Part shown: positions 1 to 5,606 of the stretch, piece by piece | How positions within the stretch are numbered: position 1 is the stretch's first letter | Layout of the letters: every line of letters begins with the position of its first letter | Assembly (NCBI GenBank): GCA_030043175.1 | Contig: JASHYD010000459.1 | Location: 1 to 5,606 of the forward strand | From: Xanthobacteraceae bacterium | GTDB taxonomy: Bacteria > Pseudomonadota > Alphaproteobacteria > Rhizobiales > Xanthobacteraceae | DNA: 5,606 nt | Direction of reading: 5' to 3' | Translations under genes and position numbers: made by a program | Notes under the pieces: generated by a model | What the model saw: the letters and a program-made list of their open reading frames with translations, nothing else | What the model was told of the DNA's origin: nothing | The model's database searches: none

Positions 1-1
1 T

Positions 2-3000
2 AAGTCTTTCGTCGAGCCGGCCGATTTCCTGATCGAGCCGGGCCTGACGGGCGTCGTCGGGCCAAACGGCTGTGGCAAATCGAACCTTGTTGAGGCGTTG
101 CGTTGGGTGATGGGCGAGGCGTCGCACAAGGCAATGCGCGCCGCGGGGATGGACGATGTCATTTTCTCCGGCAACAACAATCGGCCGGCCCGAAATACCG
201 CCGAAGTAGCGATTACGATCGACAACGACTCACGTACCGCGCCGGCCCAGTTCAACGGCGAGGACACCCTCGAAGTGTCGCGCCGGATCGAACGCGAGGA
301 GGGGTCGACCTACAGGGTCAACGGCCGCGAGGTGCGAGCCCGGGACGTGCAAATGCTGTTCGCCGACGCGTCCACAGGGGCGCGCTCGCCGGCACTCGTG
401 CATCAGGGTCGGATTGGCGAGATCATACAAGCCAAGCCCGAACAGCGCCGCCGCGTGCTTGAAGAGGCCGCGGGAATTTCGGGGCTGCACGCGCGGCGCC
501 ACGAGGCGGAGTTGCGGCTGCGCGCCGCCGAACAAAATCTCGCCCGGCTTGAAGACGTGATCGGCCAGCTGTCCGGCCAGATCGATGCCTTGAAACGTCA
601 GGCGCGCCAGGCTGTGCGCTATCGGACACTCTCGCAGAGCGTTCGCAAGGCGGAGGCCGCGCTGTTTCATGTGCGCCTCGTCACGGCAAAGCGTGAGGTC
701 GAGGACGCGGCTCGTGCTCACGACACCGGTGTTCGTGAGGTTGCGGAGTGCACCTCCGTCCAGACGAGGGCCGTCACCAATCAGGCGGTCGCTGCCGCAA
801 ACCTGCCGGGACTGCGCGAGGGAGAAGCCGCCGCCGCCGCCGCTCTGGCGCGGCTGATCAACGCCCGCGACGCTCTGGAGCGAGAGGAGGCACGCGCCAA
901 GGAGCGCTTTGCCGAGCTTGAGCGCCGCCTTGTCCAACTCGACGCCGACATCAGTCGTGAGCGCAAGCAATCGGCTGACGCCGACACGGCGCTGGCGCGC
1001 TTGGGTGCCGAGCAGGAGGCCCTGAAGCGCGAAGCCGCCGCGAGCGTGGAGCGGCGCGCCAGCGTCGAAGAGCGCGCCAACCTCGCCGATGCGGCGCTCG
1101 CTGCCAGCGAAAAGACCTTCGCCGAGCTGACGGCTTCGCTTGCGGACCTGACGGCAAAGCGCGAGCAGCTCGATACCGCAATCCGCGACAATGAAATGCG
1201 CCGTGCCCGGCTTGAAAGAGAACTGGGTCAGGTGACGACCGAACTGAACCAGCTGATGGCCGACGCTGCGGGCGCGGCCGACATCGAGGCGCTGGCGGCG
1301 GCCGTGACATCTGCGCGAATCGCGGTGACGGCCGCCGAGTCGGAGGCGTTGCGCGCGGAGGCCGCGCACTCCGCCGCTCGTCAGGCCCTCGATGTGGCCC
1401 GCCAGCCGCTTGCCGAAGCGGAGCGCCATGTTCATCGCCTGGAGACGGAGGCCAAAACCCTCGCTCGCGTTCTGCATGTCGACAACAGAAAGCTGTGGCC
1501 TCCGGTGATCGATCTGCTCACCGTCGAGAAAGGGTACGAAACGGCGCTGGGCGCTGCTCTCGGCGATGATCTCGACGCGCCGGTCGAGCCGGCTGCGCCG
1601 ATGCATTGGGGCGGCGCCCCGATCGATCCGAGCGATCCGCCATTGCCAGAAGGCGCGCAGCGGTTGTCCGACTTCATCATCGCTGCGCCCGATGCCATGA
1701 TGCGTCGATTAAAGCAGATTGGCCTCGTCGCCCGCACCGATGGCGCCCGCCTCGTGCGCGATCTCAAGCCCGGACAACGGCTGGTTTCGCAACAAGGCGA
1801 CTTGTGGCGCTGGGACGGCTATGCGGTTGCCGCCCACGCGCCGACCGGCGCTGCCCGCCGTCTCGCCGGCCGCAACCGGCTCGCTGACATCGAGGCGGAG
1901 CTGCGCATTGTGCGAGCCGACTTTTACATCCGGCGCGAATCCGTCACGGCCGCCGAGGCGGAGGTCGCGGCGGCCCGCGATGCTGAGAATGCGGCGCGGA
2001 CGCGCTGGCGCGACACGCAACGCGAGGATGATGCCGCCCGCGACCGCCATGCCGCCGCCGAACGCGAGCTCAACCGCATCACGTCGCGCCGCTCCGCACT
2101 GCTCGAAGCACAGGCAAGACTCACCGCAGCGATTGGAGAAGCCGACGCCGCTCGCGCCGCGGCCGCGGAGGCTCAAGCGGCTCTGCTGCCGACGGCAGAT
2201 CTCGAATCGCGGCTGGCCGAGGCCCGCGCCGGGGTGATGGACGATCGCGCACGGCTCGCCCAGGTGCGTGCCGAAGCCCAAGCCCTCGCCCGCGAGCTTG
2301 AGCTGACGCAACGCCGGGTGGTTGCGATCGATTCCGAAGCCTCCGATTGGCGGGCGCGCCGCGACGGCGCCGCAGCCCAGATCGCCACGATTGAGATGCG
2401 TCTTGCCGGCGCGAAAACCGAGCATGAGAGCCTGCTGGACGCGCCGCAACTGTTCGAAGGCAAGCGTCGCGTCCTGATGGATGAAATCGCAAGCGCCGAG
2501 GCCGCGCGCCAGGAAGCGGCCGGCCGGCTCGCCGAAGGCGAACATGCGCTCGCGCTCGCTGACCGCGCGGCCCGCGCGGCGCTCGAAGCATTGTCGGCAG
2601 CGCGCGAATCCGGTGCGCGTGCAGAGGAGCGTCATCAGGCGGTGAAGCGCCGGATGCTGGATCTCGCCACCGAGATCCGAGAAATCTTGGAGGCTGAGCC
2701 AGAAACGCTGGCCGCGCTGGCCGGTTTTGAGGCTGACGCACCCTTGCCCGAGATCGCAGCCATCGAGGCCGAGCTTGAGAAGCTGAGGCGCGACCGCGAG
2801 CGGCTCGGTGCCGTCAATCTTCGCGCCGAGGAGGAATTGCGCGAAGTCGAGACCCAGCATGCGACTCTAACCTCGGAGCGAGACGATCTCGTCGAGGCGA
2901 TCAAGCGGCTGCGGCAGGGGATTATGAGTCTCAATCGGGAGGCGCGCGAGCGGCTGCTCGGCTCTTTCGAGGTGGTTCGCGCCCATTTCGAGCGCCTGTT

Positions 3001-3433
3001 CACCGACCTTTTCGGGGGCGGTACCGCAGAACTGCAACTCATCGAGCACGATGACCCGTTGGAGGCGGGGCTTGAGATCCTTGCCAAGCCGCCGGGCAAG
3101 AAGCCGGCGACGCTGTCACTCCTTTCGGGTGGCGAGCAAGCGCTCACCGCACTGGCGCTGATATTTGCCGTATTTCTCACCAATCCCGCGCCGATTTGCG
3201 TGCTTGACGAGGTAGACGCGCCGCTTGATGATCATAACGTTGACCGCTTCTGCGACCTCCTGGATCAGATGGCGAAATCGACCGAGACGCGCTTCATCGT
3301 CATCACCCACAATCCGATCACCATGGCCCGGATGAACCGCCTTTTCGGCGTGACCATGGCGGAGCGCGGCGTGTCGCAGCTGGTCTCGGTCGATCTCGAA
3401 GATGCCGTGAAGATACGCGAGGCGGTGGCGTAA
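2..3433 (+). CDS. smc: Chromosome segregation/condensation ATPase SMC, 5'-truncated by the window edge
   Basis: SMC dimers, with ScpA and ScpB, form a DNA-entrapping ring that extrudes loops and organises the nucleoid. The visible frame is 1143 residues (numbered here from position 2). It opens with KSFVEP, so about 10-12 N-terminal residues are missing. Walker A GPNGCGKSN lies at residues 20-28 (59-85). This is upstream of the internal ATG at 98, so that ATG is not the real start. The Q-loop Gln is in VHQGRIG (Q135). Coiled-coil arms, rich in Ala, Glu, Arg and Leu, span roughly residues 165-490 and 625-990. A compact hinge lies between (about 497-620) and contains GYETALGAALGDDLDAP and GDLWRWDGY. 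The C-terminal head carries the signature LSGGEQ (1041), Walker B PICVLDEVDAPLDD (catalytic Glu 1070) and the H-loop ITHNP. The total would be about 1155 residues, normal for alphaproteobacterial SMC. The gene is intact to a TAA stop. Confidence 0.97.
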   Translation, partial: KSFVEPADFLIEPGLTGVVGPNGCGKSNLVEALRWVMGEASHKAMRAAGMDDVIFSGNNNRPARNTAEVAITIDNDSRTAPAQFNGEDTLEVSRRIEREEGSTYRVNGREVRARDVQMLFADASTGARSPALVHQGRIGEIIQAKPEQRRRVLEEAAGISGLHARRHEAELRLRAAEQNLARLEDVIGQLSGQIDALKRQARQAVRYRTLSQSVRKAEAALFHVRLVTAKREVEDAARAHDTGVREVAECTSVQTRAVTNQAVAAANLPGLREGEAAAAAALARLINARDALEREEARAKERFAELERRLVQLDADISRERKQSADADTALARLGAEQEALKREAAASVERRASVEERANLADAALAASEKTFAELTASLADLTAKREQLDTAIRDNEMRRARLERELGQVTTELNQLMADAAGAADIEALAAAVTSARIAVTAAESEALRAEAAHSAARQALDVARQPLAEAERHVHRLETEAKTLARVLHVDNRKLWPPVIDLLTVEKGYETALGAALGDDLDAPVEPAAPMHWGGAPIDPSDPPLPEGAQRLSDFIIAAPDAMMRRLKQIGLVARTDGARLVRDLKPGQRLVSQQGDLWRWDGYAVAAHAPTGAARRLAGRNRLADIEAELRIVRADFYIRRESVTAAEAEVAAARDAENAARTRWRDTQREDDAARDRHAAAERELNRITSRRSALLEAQARLTAAIGEADAARAAAAEAQAALLPTADLESRLAEARAGVMDDRARLAQVRAEAQALARELELTQRRVVAIDSEASDWRARRDGAAAQIATIEMRLAGAKTEHESLLDAPQLFEGKRRVLMDEIASAEAARQEAAGRLAEGEHALALADRAARAALEALSAARESGARAEERHQAVKRRMLDLATEIREILEAEPETLAALAGFEADAPLPEIAAIEAELEKLRRDRERLGAVNLRAEEELREVETQHATLTSERDDLVEAIKRLRQGIMSLNREARERLLGSFEVVRAHFERLFTDLFGGGTAELQLIEHDDPLEAGLEILAKPPGKKPATLSLLSGGEQALTALALIFAVFLTNPAPICVLDEVDAPLDDHNVDRFCDLLDQMAKSTETRFIVITHNPITMARMNRLFGVTMAERGVSQLVSVDLEDAVKIREAVA

Positions 3434-3439
3434 TTTCGA

Positions 3440-4426
3440 ATGCGCCTGCCCCCCGCCCTGCCGCCGAGCCTCAAGGCCGCTCTCGCGCGGCTTGCCCACG
3501 GGGTGTCGCGCAACGCCATCGCTCAACGGGCCGCGGTCCAGTCGCGGAACTACCGGGCGGGGGGCGGATCGCAGGCGATCGCCACGAGCGATGACGCATT
3601 GGCCTACGCATTCGCCCGGTTGCCCGCCACCTATGCGGCCGCGGTCGCCGTTTTCAACGCGACCGGCGAGACGCTGCCTACATTCCAGCCGCGCACCCTG
3701 TTGGATGTCGGCGCCGGTCCGGGCACGGCTGCTTTTGCGGCAAGTGAGGCATTTGAAACGCTCGCCGATATTCGCCTCATCGATGCCAATGCATCCTTGC
3801 GGAATTTGAGCCTGCAGCTGATGGCGCAAGCGGGCAACCAAGCCCTGCGCCAAGTTGTTCACAGACAATCCTATCGGCATGGCGACGCGCGAGTGCTGCT
3901 TGCCGGTGCGCAACCCGCCGACCTCGTCGTTGCCAGCTATATGGCGAGCGAAATCGCGGCCGACGGGCTTGCGCGGTTGACGCAGCTGCTCTGGGCCGCG
4001 ACCGCCGGCGCGCTCGTGATCATCGCCCCCGGTACGCCGGAAGGCTATCGGCGCATCCTGCAGATGCGCGGCGAACTGGTCGCGGCCGGCGCCCATGTGG
4101 CGGCGCCCTGCCCGCACGAACGTCCGTGCCCGTTGCGCCCGCCTGACTGGTGCCATTTCGCCCAGAGGCTGGCGCGTTCGCGCGATCACCTGCTCATCAA
4201 GGACGCCGAATTGCCGTTCGAGGACGAGAAGTTCTCCTATGTGGTGCTCTCGCGCGGCAACCCGCAACCGATAAATGCCCGCGTTCTGGCGCCGCCGAAA
4301 ATCACCAAAAGCGCCATCTCGACGAAATTGTGCATGGACGCAGGTGTTGTGAGCGAGATTGCGGCGCGGCGTGACCTCGGTGCCTATCGGCGCTGTAAAT
4401 CCTGGCGATGGGGCGACAGCGTGTGA
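3440..4426 (+). CDS. Rsm22/METTL17-family methyltransferase-like small-ribosomal-subunit assembly protein
   Basis: This 328-residue protein has a Rossmann-type SAM motif I, LLDVGAGPGTAAFA (LDVGAGPG at residues 88-95). An acidic motif II follows in RLIDANASL (D115). The family signature is APCPHERPCPL then DWCHFAQRL, with Cys 224, 230 and 238 (CX5CX7C). Next come LPFEDEKFSYV, a fourth Cys at 298 (TKLC) and a terminal YRRCKSWRWGD. Mitochondrial relatives (yeast Rsm22, human METTL17) support small-subunit maturation, and METTL17 is reported to bind a 4Fe-4S cluster through four such cysteines. The bacterial role is inferred; a methyltransferase substrate is not established. It starts at the first ATG, 6 bases after the smc TAA and in the same frame. 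No strong Shine-Dalgarno sequence is seen, only weak purine runs at 3419-3428, so translational coupling to smc is likely. Length and C-terminus look complete. Confidence 0.92.
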   Translation: MRLPPALPPSLKAALARLAHGVSRNAIAQRAAVQSRNYRAGGGSQAIATSDDALAYAFARLPATYAAAVAVFNATGETLPTFQPRTLLDVGAGPGTAAFAASEAFETLADIRLIDANASLRNLSLQLMAQAGNQALRQVVHRQSYRHGDARVLLAGAQPADLVVASYMASEIAADGLARLTQLLWAATAGALVIIAPGTPEGYRRILQMRGELVAAGAHVAAPCPHERPCPLRPPDWCHFAQRLARSRDHLLIKDAELPFEDEKFSYVVLSRGNPQPINARVLAPPKITKSAISTKLCMDAGVVSEIAARRDLGAYRRCKSWRWGDSV

Positions 4427-4447
4427 CGGTGAATCAAGGGTAGCCGT

Positions 4448-4609
4448 TCAAAACGTTGCGCCGCCATATCGCGGGCCAGGATCGAGGGGCCCCAGATAAA
4501 ATCGAAACAACTTCACTTGCCGGGAGGGTGCCACCATCTGGGCGTCCACCTGCAACTCATAGAACGGGCCGGTGAGCCTTCGCTCAGACCACCAAGGAGA
4601 TCGTCCTGA
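4448..4609 (-). other. Short minus-strand open stretch, possible C-terminal gene remnant
   Basis: Between a TAA (4610-4612) and a TGA (4448-4450) on the minus strand, 53 sense codons are open. The second half reads like protein, with segments FYELQVDAQMVAPSRQVKLF and RFYLGPLDPGPRYGGATF. There is no ATG before Met25 and no ribosome binding site that I trust. Codon-position GC over the whole stretch is about 62/55/62 percent by hand count, a weak coding signal. I do not recognise a family. It could be the tail of a decayed gene or chance. Confidence 0.18.
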
Positions 4610-4633
4610 TTACCGGTGACCCTGCGGGTGCTG

Positions 4634-4700
4634 AGGTGCGCTAAAATCGGTGTCGCCTTTCGGCGCCTCACTTATCGGGTTTGCGCCTTTGCGCGCACCT
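4634..4700. repeat. 67-base nested inverted repeat (stem-loop with inner hairpins)
   Basis: AGGTGCGC at 4634-4641 is the exact reverse complement of GCGCACCT at 4693-4700, giving an 8-bp outer stem. Inside is a perfect hairpin, CGCC (4654-4657), loop TTTC, GGCG (4662-4665), which GTG (4650-4652) and CAC (4669-4671) could extend. A second hairpin, GCGC CTTT GCGC at 4683-4694, competes with the outer stem. Read on the minus strand, the inner hairpin becomes CGCC-GAAA-GGCG, which has a GNRA tetraloop. There is no following T-tract, so it is not a typical terminator. The structure is visible; any function as RNA or as a protein-binding site is inference. Confidence 0.45.
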
Positions 4701-4895
4701 ACGACTTTGCCGGGGCCGACTCGCTGAGCCGCCTTTCGGGCCGGATAACGTTGTGTCAGGTCTGCACACCCGTCTGGTCGAGTGCCCCGATCCGACGGCG
4801 TAACGCTGCAAAGCAACAGCACAGCGGATTGGTGATCTCGCGCTCCTCTAAACGGTCGGCGCTTCGGCTCGCGAGTATTCTGTCGAGCTTGAAGA

Positions 4896-4910
4896 GCGCC
4901 GGCTTGGCGC
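4896..4910. repeat. Short perfect hairpin GCGCC-N5-GGCGC
   Basis: GCGCC (4896-4900) and GGCGC (4906-4910) are exact reverse complements around the loop GGCTT. No T-run follows on either strand, so a terminator role is unlikely. At this GC content a 5-bp stem may be chance; it is listed because the gap contains several such structures. Confidence 0.3.
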
Positions 4911-4995
4911 GATTGTCGCCTCACGAGGGTGCTTGGTATCGAGAGTGCGCCCCCGCAACACTTGACCGGACTTGCCGTTGCCTAGAGACTCCGCG

Positions 4996-5142
4996 CTACT
5001 GCAACCGCGCCGGCACCTTGTTAGGCAGGTAGTCCACACCATGTCGGTCGTTGGGAACGCCGTTCATCCAGCGCAGCTTTTCAGGGGCGACGGTTGAATC
5101 GCGGCGCTTGCGCGCTTGGGGAACGGAGCGATCAGGGAGCAC
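4996..5142 (-). other. Minus-strand 48-codon open stretch with coding-like composition; possible small gene or gene remnant
   Basis: The minus strand is open from a possible GTG (5140-5142) to TAG (4996-4998). It reads RKRRDSTVAPEKLRW then MNGVPNDRHGVDYLPNKV and ends PARLQ. Codon-position GC by hand count is about 73/46/73 percent, the pattern expected of a real gene in this genome and clearly better than the other frames of the gap. The sample is only 48 codons. An in-frame TAG lies three codons upstream of the GTG, so the frame does not continue into lemA. I see no good ribosome binding site, and the GTG sits about 5 bases from the divergent lemA start. I recognise no family. It may be the preserved 3' end of a lost gene, a genuine small protein, or chance. 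Confidence 0.25.
5134..5139 (+). promoter_or_regulatory. Ribosome binding site of lemA
   Basis: AGGGAG lies 8 bases before the ATG at 5148, a good Shine-Dalgarno match at proper spacing. It supports that ATG as the start, as does the hydrophobic N-terminus that begins a few residues later. Confidence 0.7.
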
Positions 5143-5147
5143 ACGAT

Positions 5148-5606
5148 ATGTCTACGACCGGCTGGATCGTCCTCGGTGTCATTGTGGTGATCTTGGCATG
5201 GGTCATCAGCGCCTATAACGGCCTCGTTGCCATGGGGCAGCGGGTGAGCCAAGCCTTCGCCGATATCGATGTCCAATTACGCCAGCGCCACGATCTCATT
5301 CCCAATCTGGTAGAGACCGTGAAGGGTTACGCGGCACACGAGCGCGGCACTCTTGACGCTGTCATCGCGGCTCGCAACGCTGCCGTGACGGCCAAAGGCC
5401 CTGAGGCCCAGGCCGCGGCCGAGCAGCAGCTGTCGGGAACGCTTGGGCGCCTGATCGCTCTGTCGGAGGCCTATCCGGATCTCAAAGCCAACACGAACTT
5501 CCAGCAACTGCAGGGTGAGCTCACGGACATCGAAAATAAGATCGCCGCCGCCCGCCGCTTCTTCAACAGCGCCGTAAGCGAATATAATGCCCGCATCGCA
5601 CAGTTC
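5148..5606 (+). CDS. lemA: LemA family membrane-anchored protein, 3'-truncated by the window end
   Basis: I translated this by hand from the ATG at 5148; 153 codons are open to the window edge. Family members are usually about 185-190 residues, so some 30-40 residues are missing. Residues about 5-22 (GWIVLGVIVVILAWVISA) form one transmembrane or signal-anchor helix. The LemA hallmark follows: YNGLVAMGQRV, then DIDVQLRQRHDLIPNLVETV and KGYAAHE, then an Ala-rich helical region with LIALSEAYPDLKANTNFQQL and ENKIAAARRFFNSAVSEYN. LemA proteins are a small helical bundle anchored in the membrane. The cellular function is not settled; in many bacteria the gene sits beside DUF2207, TPM-domain or HtpX-type protease genes, so the missing downstream neighbour would be informative. 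The gene is separated from the Rsm22-like gene by 721 bases, so independent transcription is likely. Confidence 0.95.
   Translation, partial: MSTTGWIVLGVIVVILAWVISAYNGLVAMGQRVSQAFADIDVQLRQRHDLIPNLVETVKGYAAHERGTLDAVIAARNAAVTAKGPEAQAAAEQQLSGTLGRLIALSEAYPDLKANTNFQQLQGELTDIENKIAAARRFFNSAVSEYNARIAQF

Larger units (their letters stand above)
4427..5147. other. 721-base gap with no convincing gene; inverted repeats and possible gene remnants
   Basis: No open frame here resembles a known family. The longest plus frame (4616-5032) is rich in Arg, Ser and Cys, and by hand count has codon-position GC of about 55/61/72 percent. GC2 above GC1 is unlike real genes of this GC class. The stretch holds several short perfect inverted repeats (4486-4493, 4634-4700, 4896-4910) and two minus-strand open stretches (4448-4609, 4996-5142) listed separately. 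I see no clear rho-independent terminator after the Rsm22-like gene and no clear sigma-70-type promoter for lemA, although one must probably lie here. It could be a long regulatory region, a decayed gene or insertion element, or an unrecognised structured RNA. Confidence 0.7.

Noticed and set aside
827..844. Five GCC repeats plus GCT, encoding six alanines in the smc coiled coil
   Set aside because: It is short and in frame, and Ala runs are common in the arms of high-GC SMC proteins. There is no sign of a phase-variation role.
230..1606. 458-codon minus-strand open frame
   Set aside because: It lies wholly antisense to smc and has no recognisable domain. Long antisense frames are expected opposite high-GC3 genes.
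1709..2860. 383-codon minus-strand open frame
   Set aside because: It is a shadow of the smc C-terminal arm; its low-complexity sequence matches no family I know.
3116..4267. 383-codon minus-strand open frame across the smc/Rsm22-like junction
   Set aside because: It is antisense to the SMC ATPase head and to the Rsm22-like protein, both of which carry clear family motifs.
4594..4630. Strong AAGGAG followed by a short plus frame reading KEIVLITGDPAGAEVR
   Set aside because: No start codon lies at a usable distance, and the frame is bounded by TGA at 4573 and TAA 3' of the segment, giving only about 22 codons. Chance cannot be excluded.
4610..4924. 104-codon minus-strand open frame
   Set aside because: It shows no coding-like third-position GC and no recognised domain. 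Its residues are largely those dictated by the hairpin repeats it crosses.
4962..4988. Possible lemA promoter: TTGACC (4962-4967) and TAGAGA (4983-4988)
   Set aside because: Spacing is only 15 bases, the -10 match is poor, and it lies about 160 bases from the lemA start; too weak to list.
4616..5032. 138-codon plus-strand open frame starting with GTG
   Set aside because: Codon-position GC is about 55/61/72 percent, with GC2 above GC1. The sequence is Arg/Ser/Cys-rich and no family is recognised. The nearest good Shine-Dalgarno (AAGGAG, 4594-4599) is 16 bases away, too far.
5064..5507. Two minus-strand open frames (70 and 76 codons) opposite lemA
   Set aside because: They are shadows of the lemA coding strand, whose LemA hallmark sequence is unambiguous.

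Overview
The window looks like ordinary chromosomal DNA from a high-GC alphaproteobacterium, most likely of the order Hyphomicrobiales (Rhizobiales). This rests on the SMC protein: its ATPase head, its compact Trp-containing hinge and its very Ala/Arg/Glu-rich arms match my recollection of that group's SMC proteins. No search was possible, so genus and species are not called.

Layout. (1) Positions 2-3433, plus strand: almost all of the chromosome-condensation ATPase SMC. Only about the first 10-12 codons lie before the window. The reading frame is open from the first bases and carries the Walker A motif, which lies upstream of the first internal ATG. (2) Positions 3440-4426, plus strand: a complete Rsm22/METTL17-family methyltransferase-like ribosome-assembly protein. 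It starts 6 bases after the smc stop, in the same frame, and is probably cotranscribed with smc. All four cysteines expected for the family's Fe-S/metal site are present. (3) Positions 4427-5147: a 721-base stretch with no convincing gene. It holds several inverted repeats, including a 67-base nested stem-loop, and two short minus-strand open stretches; the one at 4996-5142 has codon-position GC typical of coding DNA. It reads as an intergenic region that may contain decayed gene remnants or a structured element. (4) Positions 5148-5606, plus strand: the first 153 codons of a LemA-family membrane-anchored protein, cut by the window end and preceded by a good ribosome binding site.

How the genes relate. 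smc and the Rsm22-like gene probably form one transcription unit, though chromosome organisation and ribosome assembly have no obvious direct functional link. lemA is separated by the long gap and probably has its own promoter, which I could not locate with confidence. I see no CRISPR array, tRNA, rRNA, intact insertion sequence, defence system or biosynthetic cluster. The parts most worth a second look are the 4427-5147 gap and the conserved cysteine site of the Rsm22-like protein.
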